A stretch of 53,505 bases of DNA from an uncultured Nitrospira sp. (GCA_902500755.1 CABVRV010000008.1:1-53505); one strand, 5' to 3'. Counted from the first letter of the stretch, positions 1-9,982 are shown. Translations and numbers: made by a program. Notes: generated by a model from the letters alone, not told the origin.

Positions 1-40
1 CAACATTCTGTGGTCCGTGAGACATATCACGCACAGTCAT
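1..40 (-). CDS. possible gene start cut by window edge
   Basis: A minus-strand ATG at 40 opens a frame of 13 codons (MTVRDMSHGPQNV) that runs off the window. It sits directly after the TGA of the small frame at 41..118, which suggests a coupled gene downstream of hsdR. Too little is visible to name a product. Confidence 0.2.
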   Translation of the reverse strand, partial: MTVRDMSHGPQNV

Positions 41-118
41 TCAGGAAACCTCCAACACCTTCAGCACTTCGTCGCCGTGTTTGATGATGTTGATATCAAA
101 GAAGGTTGTCCCAGACAC
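41..118 (-). CDS. possible small ORF downstream of hsdR (25 aa)
   Basis: A minus-strand frame with a GTG start at 118 and a GGAAG six bases upstream encodes about 25 residues, containing FFDINIIKHGDEVLKVLEVS, and ends in TGA at 41. The frame is closed upstream by an in-frame TAG near position 160. The composition reads like a real small acidic protein or a short antitoxin-like or leader peptide, but I recognise no family. It follows hsdR by about 90 bases on the same strand and abuts another start codon. It could be chance. Confidence 0.2.
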   Translation of the reverse strand: MSGTTFFDINIIKHGDEVLKVLEVS

Positions 119-210
119 TGTTCGCTTCCAAGTCGCTGCCCTCTCTTTTTCCCCCTACAGGCCTTCCAACAGTGCCGTCAAGTAATGCCTAAGACGGGTT
201 ATGCAATTAC

Positions 211-2535
211 CTATAAACCTCTTTGGATTGATGGCTGATACAGATATCTCTGAAACCCAACGAAAACCTTTCCAATCTCTTCTGGCTGCCCGAGGTCGGC
301 CACGGCATCAGCAATGGCCCCGTGATACTTGAGTCGCAAGAGCGGAGAAAGCTTGTCCTGAGACAGCTCCTCCACCCCAACTCTGACGTATTGCGCGAGC
401 ACGAAGTTGAGGAATGCCTGCTGCTTGCTGTTGAAGTGCGTGCTGATCTCTAGTTTAGCTCTAGCCGCCCGCTCCTCGCGCGTGAGTGGGGCAAGTGCAT
501 AGGCCACATGGGCCAGCACGTCGAAGAGATCGCTGTTCTCAGCATCGATGATCCGCTGCATCTCTGCCATCTGCTCAGCGCCGAACCCTTTTTCGGCAAG
601 CCCCTGTAAAAGCTTGGCGCGAGTATCGGGACTGCTCCAGAGAGCGCGGAGTTCTGCTTCGTCTTTGAAGAACTCCGGCAGTTTTCCAAACAGCATCTCT
701 AGGAATTGCTGTGCGGACATAGACGTCCCGTCCGGATGCCAAAAGGTCGTCACCATCATGTGCTGGATGGTGCGGGCTTTCCCGTCGGCTAGCTTCACCT
801 TGATGCGCTTTCTCTTCACATACTCGACAGGCTCTTCGCGCACTCTATCGGCCAGTGGAGGTAATGGAGGAATCGTCTCACCTTCCGGCCTTGGCTCCGG
901 CTCAATCGGCTCCCCATCCCATTCAGGATCACTGAAGTGGTGGTGCGCCTTCACGAAGTCGTAGATCGTGAAGTAGTCCTTTCCATCGTACAGCCGCGTG
1001 CCACGTCCGATGATCTGCTTGAACTCGATCATTGAATTGATCGGACGCATCAGGACGATGTTACGGATATTGCGGGCGTCTACCCCAGTCGAGAGCTTCT
1101 GGGAGGTGGTGAGAATCGTTGGAATCGTCTTTTCGTTGTCTTGGAAGTCGCGGAGGTGTTGCTCGCCGAGCTCACCGTCGTTGGCCGTCACCCGCTGGCA
1201 ATAGTTGGGATCCGTGCTCGTCTTCAGTTGATTGATGAGATCGCGTACGGCCAGGGCGTGGTCCTGCGTGGCGCAGAAGACCAACGTCTTCTCTTGCTGG
1301 TTGATCTGGCCCATGAAAATCTCGACACGCTTCTTCTCGCGCTCTTTGATCTCGATGATCTTATTGAAGTCGCCCTCCTGGTAACGCTTCTTCACCTCAA
1401 TCTCACCTTCCACGAGGGTATCGTCCGGCGTATAGACATACTCATCGAGCGTCGTGGAGATCTGCTTCACCTTGAACGGCGTGAGAAACCCGTCGTTGAT
1501 GCCGTCCTTCAGTGAATAGATATAGACCGGCTCGCCGAAGTAGGCGTAGGTGTCTATGTTGTCTTTGCGTTTAGGCGTGGCGGTAAGGCCGAGCTGGACG
1601 GCGGGGGCAAAGTACTCGAGGATGCCACGCCAGTTGCTCTCGTCGTTCGCGCCGCCACGATGGCATTCGTCAATGACGATGAAGTCGAAGAAATCAGGCG
1701 GATACTCGCCGAAATAGGGGATGTCCCCTGGCCCGCTCATGAAGGTCTGGAAGATGGTGAAGAACAGGCTCCCGTTCTTCGGCACTTTGCCCTTCTTCCG
1801 AATATCGTCCGGTTCGATCCGCACGAGCGCGTCTTCTGGAAAAGCAGAGAACGCGTTGTAGGCCTGGTTGGCCAGAATGTTGCGGTCGGCCAGAAACAGA
1901 ATGCGGGGACGTCGGGACGGTTCCCGGCTCAGATTCCAACGGCTGTGAAAGAGCTTCCAGGCGATTTGGAAGGCGATGAAGGTCTTGCCGGTACCGGTGG
2001 CAAGTGTCAGGAGAATACGCGGCTTGGCCTCCGCAATGGCCTCCATCACTCGCTCAACTGCAATGTCTTGATAATAGCGGCTGGGATGCGAGCCGCCCTT
2101 ATCTTCGAACGGAACTGACGCAAAGCGATCCCGCCAGGCATCCTGCTTGGCAAAGGTCCTTTTCCAGAGGTCATCCGGGCTCGGGTACTGTGGCCACTCG
2201 CCTTCCTTGCCCGTCTCCATGTCGATGCCATAGAGCCCTTGGCCGTTGGTGGCATAGGTGAAGCGAACAGCGAGTTTCGCGGCATACTGTTTCGCCTGGG
2301 CGACGCCTTCCGTCACTTCCTCATCCCAGGCCTTGGCTTCAATGACCGCGAGCTTGGTATTGCGATACACCAGTACATAATCGGCAATGAGCGGCTTCGC
2401 GCGCCTCCCCAAGCCTTCGATGCGGCCCAAGGTGATGGGATACTCGCGGAGAATGCGGCTGCCCTCGACGACGCCCCAACGAGCCGCTTTGAGGGCAGGA
2501 TCGATATGCTCGGCTCTGGTCTCAGCTTCGTTCAT
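211..2535 (-). CDS. hsdR: type I restriction endonuclease, motor/nuclease subunit HsdR
   Basis: The 774-residue restriction subunit of a type I restriction-modification complex. It translocates DNA with ATP and cuts unmodified DNA far from the recognition site. The N-terminus has a PD-(D/E)xK nuclease signature (D52, then EAK at 66-68). The superfamily 2 motor follows: Walker A ATGTGKT at 179-185, DECH box at 289-292, motif III TATP at 318-321 and motif VI QIIGRGTR at 507-514. The C-terminal 170 residues fit the EcoEI-type HsdR C-terminal domain that docks on the methylase. The length is normal for the short EcoEI-like class. The ATG at 2535 overlaps the rhuM stop by 4 bases, so translation is probably coupled. 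All motor and nuclease residues look intact. Confidence 0.95.
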   Translation of the reverse strand: MNEAETRAEHIDPALKAARWGVVEGSRILREYPITLGRIEGLGRRAKPLIADYVLVYRNTKLAVIEAKAWDEEVTEGVAQAKQYAAKLAVRFTYATNGQGLYGIDMETGKEGEWPQYPSPDDLWKRTFAKQDAWRDRFASVPFEDKGGSHPSRYYQDIAVERVMEAIAEAKPRILLTLATGTGKTFIAFQIAWKLFHSRWNLSREPSRRPRILFLADRNILANQAYNAFSAFPEDALVRIEPDDIRKKGKVPKNGSLFFTIFQTFMSGPGDIPYFGEYPPDFFDFIVIDECHRGGANDESNWRGILEYFAPAVQLGLTATPKRKDNIDTYAYFGEPVYIYSLKDGINDGFLTPFKVKQISTTLDEYVYTPDDTLVEGEIEVKKRYQEGDFNKIIEIKEREKKRVEIFMGQINQQEKTLVFCATQDHALAVRDLINQLKTSTDPNYCQRVTANDGELGEQHLRDFQDNEKTIPTILTTSQKLSTGVDARNIRNIVLMRPINSMIEFKQIIGRGTRLYDGKDYFTIYDFVKAHHHFSDPEWDGEPIEPEPRPEGETIPPLPPLADRVREEPVEYVKRKRIKVKLADGKARTIQHMMVTTFWHPDGTSMSAQQFLEMLFGKLPEFFKDEAELRALWSSPDTRAKLLQGLAEKGFGAEQMAEMQRIIDAENSDLFDVLAHVAYALAPLTREERAARAKLEISTHFNSKQQAFLNFVLAQYVRVGVEELSQDKLSPLLRLKYHGAIADAVADLGQPEEIGKVFVGFQRYLYQPSIQRGL

Positions 2536-3581
2536 GGCTTCTTTTTTCTGGGCTTCGCGGGTCGGGGTAACTTCTGAATCCGCTTGGCCGCCTGTTCAAA
2601 AGCCGTATCAACCGGACGCGGCTGCGCATCAACAAGTGCACGATAGCAATCGTACTCCAGCTCGGCCTTTGCCTTGGCCGCTTCCGCGGAAATCCTCCCC
2701 GCATGCTCAAGCAGCTCGCGCCCGGACAACTGCAGAAATTCATCCAGCTTCGCTATCCAGTCGTGCATCGTCATCGGCCGTCGATTGAGCGCCTGGAGTT
2801 CAGCGAACTCCAGATAGGCAGTCACAATCCGGTTCAGCGCGTGCAGTTCACCTTCAGTGAGATAGTTCTTCGCAATGGCGACATCGTCCTTCCGGATAAT
2901 CCCGCCGGGCCTCGTCGTGGTCAGTCCCATGAATGGCTTGGTCGCATCAGCCCGCCGATGGATTACTTCCGCCGCCGTCTGCCCATGCGTGGCCCAATGC
3001 ATCTTGTTCTGCACCGTTGCAAAAAACTGCTGAGACAGCTCCACATTAGGCTGGTAATCCACACTTGTCGAATAAATGTCGAGGACCTTCTGATAAAACC
3101 GCCGTTCCGACGAACGGATATCCCGAATGCGCTCCAGCAGCTCGTCGAAATAATCCTTCTGGCCAGGACCCGGCGGATTCTTCAGCCTCTCGTCGTCCAT
3201 GGCGAAACCCTTCACTAGGTACTCGTTCAACCGGACCGTGGCCCACTGGCGGAACTGCGTGCCTCGATGGCTCCGCACCCGATAGCCGACGGCGAGGATG
3301 GTGGGAAGGCTGTAGTGCAACACTTCCCGAGACACCTGACGAGCGCCTTCCCGTCGAACTATTAAGTACGGCTTAATAGTTGCCGCTTCGGTCAACTCTC
3401 CCTCCGCATAAATAGCCTTCAAGTGCAGATTGATGTTGGCCACGGTGGTTTGGAATAACTCTCCAATCTGTGCCTGGGTCAGCCAAATCGTGTCATGCTC
3501 CAAGCGGCACTGAATGCGCGTGCGGCCGTCTTCCGTTTGGTAAAGGATGATTGAAGAATTTGGTGGCGTCTCGTCAGGCAT
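2532..3581 (-). CDS. rhuM: RhuM family protein inside the type I R-M operon
   Basis: A 349-residue protein of the virulence RhuM family, first named in a Salmonella pathogenicity island. The family's biochemical role is not established. The N-terminal half carries the recognisable block (ILYQTEDG, then DTIWLTQAQIGELF, HYSLPTILAVGYRV and GTQFRQWA), which resembles a phage KilA-N/Bro-like DNA-binding region. The rest is helical with a basic Lys/Pro tail. I chose the ATG at 3581, eight bases after the hsdS stop, instead of the longer frame from 3680, because the extra 33 residues lie inside hsdS and lack family character. It overlaps hsdR by 4 bases, so it is co-expressed with the R-M system. 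RhuM genes often sit in type I loci; whether they regulate, inhibit or assist restriction is unknown. Confidence 0.9.
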   Translation of the reverse strand: MPDETPPNSSIILYQTEDGRTRIQCRLEHDTIWLTQAQIGELFQTTVANINLHLKAIYAEGELTEAATIKPYLIVRREGARQVSREVLHYSLPTILAVGYRVRSHRGTQFRQWATVRLNEYLVKGFAMDDERLKNPPGPGQKDYFDELLERIRDIRSSERRFYQKVLDIYSTSVDYQPNVELSQQFFATVQNKMHWATHGQTAAEVIHRRADATKPFMGLTTTRPGGIIRKDDVAIAKNYLTEGELHALNRIVTAYLEFAELQALNRRPMTMHDWIAKLDEFLQLSGRELLEHAGRISAEAAKAKAELEYDCYRALVDAQPRPVDTAFEQAAKRIQKLPRPAKPRKKKP

Positions 3582-3589
3582 TATGCTTC

Positions 3590-4783
3590 CTAGAGCTTTC
3601 CACTGAAGGCCTGGTGCAGCAGCGACTTCTTCAATTCGCCCAGCGCGGCGAGCTTTTGCTGATAGATGGATTCGAGGCATTGGGTTTGGGTAGCGAGGGC
3701 GTCGAGCGTTGCCACCATACCCCGTTGTTGCTTAGGCATGATCTTGGGAACCTTAAAATTCCGTAGCAGCTTCAATGAAACTGTCTTTTGCGCAGCACCC
3801 GTCGCACCATCGTTCGCCTGCTTGAAAACTTGCGGAGACAAGAGCAAATAGTAAAGCCAAGCACTACTCGTCTCAGTCTTTGGACGAATCAAGCCGATGT
3901 GTCGTTGGAAGCAAAATTCGACGCCATCGGTCACTATGACCGGAATTCCGAACGATCCTGTGACCGTATAGAGCACATCCCCCTTCTTCGGCTTCTTGTT
4001 CGCCTTTAACTCATTGTAGTATTCATGCGGAACCATGAATGTGTCAGAAAAATCGATTTTGCGAGTTTCCTTCACAATGTTTCCGATAGTGATGAACGGA
4101 ACGCCGGTTGGAGATTTCGGAGGGGGTAAATGATCGCCATCCGTAATGTCAGATGCCAATTCCGAAAGCGTCACTAGCTCAGACGTGAGCCACGCATCTG
4201 CAAAGACGGATTGCAGGTGGCTTTCGAAGAGGGCGCGGGCGTTGCTGAGATTCTGTTCGGCGTTGGCTATGGCACGGGTGAGGCCGTCAAACCCTTCGTC
4301 GAGGATACCGACGATCCGTTGCTGTTCAGGGAGCGGTGGCACAGGAATTTGCTGGGAGCGAACGTCACCATCCGTGACCGCAGGATAACTCGCGCCCTTC
4401 TGCAGCTTCTTCATCTCAGCCATGAAGACATCATTTTGAAGAAAGTAATAGATGAAGCGGAAATCGATGTGTGGCTGCGGGCGAAGGACGAAGTAGCCAG
4501 TGCTGCATATTTGATTATCGAGTTCATCGGGAACGATGGCGATGCGCCGCAACGTTGGGCGAATCGTCGCAAACAAGACATCATTCGCTCTGACGAGGCG
4601 CCTCGCTCTACTTGGCGCATCCTTGCCTTTAAGTCTCTGGGTTTCTTGAATCGTCAACGTCTCATTAGACACACTTGAGACGTCAATGTAATCAAACTCG
4701 GTTTGCGGCAACCGTGTTGGGTCAGCGGTCTCAGTTTTTACCAAAACATCGCCCAATGCTTTGGTCTGCCACTTGTTTTTCAT
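3590..4783 (-). CDS. hsdS: type I restriction-modification specificity subunit HsdS
   Basis: The 397-residue subunit that reads the bipartite DNA target for both methylation and cleavage. Two target recognition domains are visible: residues about 1-150, ending in the conserved PLPEQQRIV block (150-158) with a long helix (160-194), and residues about 200-350, ending in PKQQRGMV and a second helix down to LLHQAFSGKL. This pseudo-twofold layout is typical of HsdS. The ATG overlaps the hsdM stop by 4 bases. The two halves differ in sequence, so the target should be two different half-sites. It cannot be predicted from sequence alone. Confidence 0.93.
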   Translation of the reverse strand: MKNKWQTKALGDVLVKTETADPTRLPQTEFDYIDVSSVSNETLTIQETQRLKGKDAPSRARRLVRANDVLFATIRPTLRRIAIVPDELDNQICSTGYFVLRPQPHIDFRFIYYFLQNDVFMAEMKKLQKGASYPAVTDGDVRSQQIPVPPLPEQQRIVGILDEGFDGLTRAIANAEQNLSNARALFESHLQSVFADAWLTSELVTLSELASDITDGDHLPPPKSPTGVPFITIGNIVKETRKIDFSDTFMVPHEYYNELKANKKPKKGDVLYTVTGSFGIPVIVTDGVEFCFQRHIGLIRPKTETSSAWLYYLLLSPQVFKQANDGATGAAQKTVSLKLLRNFKVPKIMPKQQRGMVATLDALATQTQCLESIYQQKLAALGELKKSLLHQAFSGKL

Positions 4784-6258
4784 AGCAGCGCCTTTATGTT
4801 TCCCAACACCTCAGCACTTTCTGCATCAAGCGCGGCGATCTCGTCCATGATCTCCTGCGGGCTGCGGTGCGTGACCACTTCGCCGCCGTTGGGGTTCTTC
4901 ACGGAGAGATCGAAGGTCGTCTGGTCGATGCTCTTCGCATCCACGATCCAGGATTTAGGCGAGTCGGCTTTGGTCCTTTGCAGCTTCACGAACTCGGCGA
5001 GGTCGTCATCATTGAGCGGGTTGGTTTTGCCGAGGCTGCGCCCTGGATCGAGCTGGTAGTACCAGATCTTTCCGGCCTGCACTGAGCCCGGTCGAAGGGT
5101 AGGAGCACCTTTCTCGAAGAACAGGACAACGGTCTTCACGCCCGCGCCCTGGAACGAGCCGCTGGGACAATCCAAAATCGTGTGGAGGTTGCAGCTTTCC
5201 AGCAGCAACTTACGGAGACTCACGGACGCATTGTCTGTGTTGGAGAGAAAGGTATTCTTGATGACCACACCGCCGCGCCCGCCCGCCTTGAGGCTCTTGA
5301 TGAAGTGCTGGAGGAAGAGAAACGCCGTCTCGCCGGTACGGATGGGAAAGTTCTGCTGCACTTCCTTCCGCTCTTTCCCACCGAATGGCGGATTGGCCAG
5401 AACGACCTCATACCGGTCTTTCTCCTGAATGTCGGCCAGGTTTTCCGTGAGCGTGTTGGTGTGGATGATGTTCGGCGCCTCGATGCCGTGCAGGATCATG
5501 TTCATGATCGCGATCACGTAGGCGAGCGACTTTTTCTCTTTCCCGTAGAAGGTCTTTTCCTGAATGGTCTTGAGGTCTTTCGTTGAGAGGCCGCCTTTAG
5601 CGGTTAAATAGTCATACGATTCGCACAGAAATCCTGCCGAGCCACAGGCGCCGTCATAGATGCGGTCGCCGATCTTCGGCTTGACCACCTGCACCATGGC
5701 GCGGATGAGCGGGCGCGGGGTGTAATATTCGCCGCCGTTGCGGCCGGCATTGCCCATGTTCTTGATCTTCGCTTCGTAGAGGTGCGAGAGTTCGTGCTTT
5801 TCCTTCTGCGAACGGAAACGCAGCTCGTCGATGTGGTCGATGATCTCGCGCAGGTTGTAGCCGCTCTGAATTCTGTTCTTAATCTCGCCGAAGATTTCCC
5901 CGATCTTGTACTCGATGGTGTTCGGCCCGCTGGCCTTCTGCTTGTAGCTATGCAGGTAGGGAAAGAGTTTCAGATTGACGAACTCGGTGAGGTCAGGACC
6001 TGTTTTAGCGGCGTTGTGATCCAGCTTGCCATCCTTCCCCTTCGGCGCGGCCCAGCTTTCCCACCGGTAGGGCTTATCCAGGATAAAGCTGTAGCGCTTC
6101 CCCTCCAGCCTGACTTCGTCGGCCTTGTCCTGCTCCAGCGCGTCGAGATATTTCAGGAACAAGAGCCAGGAGGTCTGCTCGGTATAGTCCAGCTCCGTCG
6201 TACATCCGGCTTCTTTCCGGAGTACGTCATCGATGTTCTTGAAGGCTTGTTCAAACAT
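4780..6258 (-). CDS. hsdM: type I restriction-modification DNA methyltransferase HsdM
   Basis: The 492-residue N6-adenine methyltransferase subunit. The helical N-terminal domain begins MFEQAFKNIDDVL. The AdoMet-binding motif I is at about 200-210 (YDGACGSAGF) and the catalytic NPPF at 289-292. The frame is open to 6408, but the ATG at 6258 matches the family start and has a GGGAG about ten bases upstream, so I take that start. It is the first gene of hsdM-hsdS-rhuM-hsdR. With HsdS alone it would form the protective methylase. The roughly 200 bases upstream (6259-6466) hold no gene and must contain the operon promoter, although no convincing -35/-10 pair is visible. Confidence 0.95.
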   Translation of the reverse strand: MFEQAFKNIDDVLRKEAGCTTELDYTEQTSWLLFLKYLDALEQDKADEVRLEGKRYSFILDKPYRWESWAAPKGKDGKLDHNAAKTGPDLTEFVNLKLFPYLHSYKQKASGPNTIEYKIGEIFGEIKNRIQSGYNLREIIDHIDELRFRSQKEKHELSHLYEAKIKNMGNAGRNGGEYYTPRPLIRAMVQVVKPKIGDRIYDGACGSAGFLCESYDYLTAKGGLSTKDLKTIQEKTFYGKEKKSLAYVIAIMNMILHGIEAPNIIHTNTLTENLADIQEKDRYEVVLANPPFGGKERKEVQQNFPIRTGETAFLFLQHFIKSLKAGGRGGVVIKNTFLSNTDNASVSLRKLLLESCNLHTILDCPSGSFQGAGVKTVVLFFEKGAPTLRPGSVQAGKIWYYQLDPGRSLGKTNPLNDDDLAEFVKLQRTKADSPKSWIVDAKSIDQTTFDLSVKNPNGGEVVTHRSPQEIMDEIAALDAESAEVLGNIKALL

Positions 6259-6466
6259 GCGGAGGGTCTCCCGGCAGCTGTAGCGAATTAGCGCCGAAGG
6301 ATACCCGTTTCCCCATGAGAAATCACGCCGATATAGCATCGGTTGGCGGAAAAGAACATGAGTCGGTTTCGGCGTGGATATGAAGGATGGGGCTGGAGAA
6401 GGCCACAACCCTATGGGCTAAGATGTGAGAGCGGCTTGTACCATTGACGGACCTTGGCCGACCGTT

Positions 6467-7690
6467 TTAGGACTGAGCTTGATCGAGGTCGAACGCTGTA
6501 TGGAGAGACCGCATGGCCAATTCGAGATATTTCTCATCGATGACGCAGGAGATTTTGATCTCGGAGGTGCTGATCATCATGATATTGATGCCCTCCCGAG
6601 ACAGCACCTCGAACATTTTTGCCGCCACCCCAGAATGCGACCGCATCCCCACCCCAATCAACGAGACTTTGGCAATGGCTTCCACGACCGACACGGACTT
6701 TGCCTCAATGGCCTTCGCCACCCCTTGAATGAGCGGCTCAGCCTTTTTCAGATCGGCACGCGGGATGGTAAACGAGAGATCCGTCATGGTGGCTTGGCCG
6801 ATGTTTTGAATGATCATATCCACATTGATATTGGCCTCTGCCACAGGTCCAAAAATTCTGGCGGCAATCCCAGGTTTATCCGGCACCCCAATGATCGTGA
6901 CCTTGGCTTGATTGCGATCTCCGGTCACACCAGCGATGGCAGCTGCTTCCATATCCTTATCTTCGTTCGTCACGAGCGTTCCCTTTCCTTCCGTGAAGCT
7001 GGAATTGACTTCCACGGGGACATTGAACTTGGCCGCAAACTCGACCGACCTGGTTTGGAGCACTTTCGCTCCGAGGCTGGCCATTTCAAGCATCTCCTCA
7101 TAGGCGATCCGATCGATCCGCCTTGCCGCCGGAACAATGTTCGGATCTGCGGTGTAGACACCATCAACATCGGTAAAAATGATGCACCGATCGGCCTTCA
7201 GGGCGGCCGCTAATGCGACCGCGGAGAGATCGGACCCGCCTCGTCCCAGCGTGGTCACATCCGAAAACTCATTGATGCCCTGAAAACCGGCCACAACGGG
7301 AACTACTCCTTGTCCCAGCGCCTCGCGGATACGATCGGCGGTTACCCTGGCGATCCGGGCCTTGGTGTGGGCGCGGTCGGTCATGATGCCGACCTGTCGA
7401 CCCGTAAAAGACCGCGCATTGATGCCACGCCCTCGCAACTCCATCGCCAGCAACGCGATGGTGACGCGTTCTCCCGTTGAGAGCAACATGTCCAGTTCGC
7501 GTTCATCAGGAACAGCCGTCACCTCGTGAGCGAGTTTGATCAGCCGGTCCGTCTCTCCGCTCATCGCGGAGAGCACGACGACGAGGCTATTCCCGTCCCG
7601 CTGAGCCTGAGCCACACGGTCGGCGACTCGATGGATTCGCTCGACGGTGCCAACCGACGTCCCGCCGTATTTGTGAACGATCAGCGCCAC
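6467..7690 (-). CDS. lysC: aspartate kinase
   Basis: A 407-residue aspartokinase, the first committed step (L-aspartate to aspartyl phosphate) of Lys/Thr/Met synthesis. The start shows the nucleotide/aspartate motif KYGGTSV at 7-13. The middle has GRGGSD and a [10 protein letters not shown] segment, and the last 140 residues form tandem ACT domains for allosteric control, probably by lysine and/or threonine. It is the last gene of a five-gene minus-strand operon and starts 5 bases after the apgM-like stop. Length and motifs are normal. Confidence 0.96.
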   Translation of the reverse strand: MALIVHKYGGTSVGTVERIHRVADRVAQAQRDGNSLVVVLSAMSGETDRLIKLAHEVTAVPDERELDMLLSTGERVTIALLAMELRGRGINARSFTGRQVGIMTDRAHTKARIARVTADRIREALGQGVVPVVAGFQGINEFSDVTTLGRGGSDLSAVALAAALKADRCIIFTDVDGVYTADPNIVPAARRIDRIAYEEMLEMASLGAKVLQTRSVEFAAKFNVPVEVNSSFTEGKGTLVTNEDKDMEAAAIAGVTGDRNQAKVTIIGVPDKPGIAARIFGPVAEANINVDMIIQNIGQATMTDLSFTIPRADLKKAEPLIQGVAKAIEAKSVSVVEAIAKVSLIGVGMRSHSGVAAKMFEVLSREGINIMMISTSEIKISCVIDEKYLELAMRSLHTAFDLDQAQS

Positions 7691-7695
7691 AGGCT

Positions 7696-8904
7696 TCAGC
7701 TTTTGGAGAAGAACTTGTTCGCAAACTTGGTGGCATCACGGGCAGGAATGTTGGAAGCAATCGCATCGGCCTCGGTGAAGCGGCGGCTGACGGTCCCGGC
7801 CCCTTTTCCGCCACCTTCACCAAACGCGTACAACGCCGGCCCCTCAATTCCTACGGTATGGTCGCATATCACGAGAAAGCGATAGGAGCCTTGCTTGTCC
7901 AAGCCTTCAACCAAGGGACCGACCAAGTCACGATCGAAGGCTTCGATTCCCTTGACCTTCGCCTTGATGTCGGTGCCGTGGATGACCTCATCCGTCAACT
8001 TGGTATGGACATAGACAAAATCCTTCTTGGCAAATTCCTCCAATGCCACGGTGGCCTTTGCACGGAGATCACCACCCTCCAGCCGCTCTGGATCCACCGC
8101 CTCGAGGCCCGCACTGATCCCTATGCCTCGATGGACATCGTTAGTGGCAACGACCGCCCCTGCCACCTCGTATTGTTCCACCAGGCTCGGCCACATGACG
8201 GCTCGACCCTCGCCCCAGAGCCAGAGACAATTTGCCGGTTTCTTTCCGGCGGCACTCCGTTCTTCATTGATAGGATGATCGCGCAAGATGAAATAGGCGG
8301 CCTCCATCAGCTTCCGGAGAATATCCGCACCATCCCCAGAGGGTAAGGCATCGGCGATTGATTGACCAAGGATCGACTGCGGATCGGTACAGATCGCCCT
8401 GGGTTTCCCTTTGACCCAGACCATTAAATGACGGTGACCTGCGCCGGGATAAAATTGAATGGTTTCGGAACCGAGCTGCTCATTGATCGCATCAATCAAC
8501 TCGCGAGCGTCCTCAGTTTCGATCAAACCCGCCGTCGCATCGTCCATGATGACGTGTGGGCCCAATTTCTTGATGTCAACGCCCTTGCCCCCTTCCGGTG
8601 CCAAGGTCACCATCGTGCAGCGATACACCACGTCTTGTTCCGTTGCGGATACACCCAAACTGGCCGCTTCAAGCGGCCCAGGACCAGGATAAAACTTCCT
8701 CGGATCGTATCCGAGGATCGCCGTGCCGATCAGCCCGCCTCCAGGGTGAACCCCCTCAGCGGGAATCGTCAGTTGGCCGAGTTCGCCGCTCTGTGCTAGA
8801 CGATCGAGATGGGGAGTCGCGGCTGTTTGGAGCGGTGTCCGACCACCCAGTTCTTCCTGTGGGTCATGGGCCATCCCTCCGGCATGCACGATCACATATT
8901 TCAT
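7696..8904 (-). CDS. apgM-like alkaline-phosphatase-superfamily protein, candidate homoserine kinase
   Basis: A 402-residue member of the archaeal-type cofactor-independent phosphoglycerate mutase family. Shared segments are [15 protein letters not shown] (17-31), [29 protein letters not shown] and RFTEADA. A branch of this family is described as a proposed homoserine kinase (TIGR02535) in genomes that have the threonine pathway but lack thrB. That is the context here: it lies between thrC and lysC, and no thrB is visible. Odd: the metal-ligand Asp of the usual DGM near the N-terminus is Gly (HAGGMA), and the usual PGSD segment with the nucleophilic Ser and a metal Asp is PGGGL. A DEVIH and a CDH that probably correspond to later ligands remain. 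It may use changed chemistry, be regulatory, or be inactive. Automatic annotation would probably call it phosphoglycerate mutase. Confidence 0.8.
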   Translation of the reverse strand: MKYVIVHAGGMAHDPQEELGGRTPLQTAATPHLDRLAQSGELGQLTIPAEGVHPGGGLIGTAILGYDPRKFYPGPGPLEAASLGVSATEQDVVYRCTMVTLAPEGGKGVDIKKLGPHVIMDDATAGLIETEDARELIDAINEQLGSETIQFYPGAGHRHLMVWVKGKPRAICTDPQSILGQSIADALPSGDGADILRKLMEAAYFILRDHPINEERSAAGKKPANCLWLWGEGRAVMWPSLVEQYEVAGAVVATNDVHRGIGISAGLEAVDPERLEGGDLRAKATVALEEFAKKDFVYVHTKLTDEVIHGTDIKAKVKGIEAFDRDLVGPLVEGLDKQGSYRFLVICDHTVGIEGPALYAFGEGGGKGAGTVSRRFTEADAIASNIPARDATKFANKFFSKS

Positions 8905-8920
8905 GGACTCTACGCGCCTT

Positions 8921-9979
8921 TCAGACTTTCAGTAAACGAGCAACGTCCTCGCGAGTTGCTTTGACCGTTTGCGGTGGCTTCGACACACCGATCGCCGTAT
9001 CGGCATCCTTCAAGCCATGCCCGGTCAGGGTACAGACGACCGTCGCTCCCTCTTGGAGAGCCTTCTTTCGATGGAGTTTGGCCACCCCGGCCACAGACGC
9101 AGCCGATGCCGGCTCACAAAACACTCCTTCCGTAGCCGCCACGGTTGCGTAGGCTTGGAGAATCTCTTCATCCGTTACCATATCGATCGCACCGGCGGAT
9201 TCCTCCACCGCCGTCAAGGCCGATGACCAGCTGGCAGGATTGCCGATTCGGATTGCCGTGGCGACGGTCTGTGGCTGTTCGACGACTCTGCCCAATACGA
9301 TCGGGGCAGCCCCTGAAGCTTGAAATCCCATCATACGGGGCACTCGCATGATCTGATTCGCCGCACGATATTCTTTATACCCCTTCCAATAGGCGGTAAT
9401 ATTGCCGGCGTTCCCGACCGGCAAGACATGCAGCATCGGAGCGTCGCCGAGTTGGTCGCAGATCTCAAAAGCCGCAGTCTTCTGTCCCTCAATCCTGAAA
9501 GGATTCACCGAGTTGACGAGTTCGATGTGGAGCGACGAGGAAAAGTCTTTCACGAGCGTCAACGCTTGATCAAAATTCCCTTCGATCTGAATCACCGTCG
9601 CCTGATGCATCATCGCCTGGGAGAGTTTGCCCATCGCGATCTTTCCGGCTGGAATCAACACGTATACTGACAACCCCGCACGAGCCCCGTAAGCCGCGGC
9701 GGAGGCCGAGGTATTGCCGGTTGAGGCACACATGACGGCCCGCGCGCCACCCTCAACAGCCTTTGAGATGGCTAAGGTCATTCCCCGGTCTTTAAAGGAA
9801 CCGGTTGGGTTGACCCCCTCAAACTTCAAATAGAGTTCGATTCCCGGCGCGATCGACTTGGCTAATCGTGTGGCGCGAATCAGCGGCGTATTGCCCTCTC
9901 CCAAACTGATGACCGGAGTCTTCTCAGTCACAGGGAGAAATTTTCGGTACTCCTCAATGACTCCGCGCCAGCGATTCAT
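8921..9979 (-). CDS. thrC: threonine synthase
   Basis: A 352-residue PLP enzyme converting O-phosphohomoserine to threonine. The PLP lysine lies in SFKDRGM (K63), preceded by the substrate-loop text EGNTPL. A Gly-rich phosphate-binding segment (GNAGNI) is in the middle. The size fits the short bacterial class without the long N-terminal domain. It follows hom by 3 bases and is followed after 16 bases by the apgM-like gene, so substrate-producing and substrate-consuming steps are encoded together. A threonine synthase implies that the cell makes phosphohomoserine, although no classical homoserine kinase is nearby. Confidence 0.95.
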   Translation of the reverse strand: MNRWRGVIEEYRKFLPVTEKTPVISLGEGNTPLIRATRLAKSIAPGIELYLKFEGVNPTGSFKDRGMTLAISKAVEGGARAVMCASTGNTSASAAAYGARAGLSVYVLIPAGKIAMGKLSQAMMHQATVIQIEGNFDQALTLVKDFSSSLHIELVNSVNPFRIEGQKTAAFEICDQLGDAPMLHVLPVGNAGNITAYWKGYKEYRAANQIMRVPRMMGFQASGAAPIVLGRVVEQPQTVATAIRIGNPASWSSALTAVEESAGAIDMVTDEEILQAYATVAATEGVFCEPASAASVAGVAKLHRKKALQEGATVVCTLTGHGLKDADTAIGVSKPPQTVKATREDVARLLKV

Positions 9980-9982
9980 CGA

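Noticed and set aside
17-238. Plus-strand open frame of 73 residues at the window start
   Set aside because: No ribosome-binding site or family character; it overlaps the hsdR 3' end and the opposite small frames are better supported.
7696-8904. Simple phosphoglycerate mutase in glycolysis
   Set aside because: Operon context is threonine synthesis and key catalytic residues expected of a mutase are missing, so a plain glycolytic role is unlikely.
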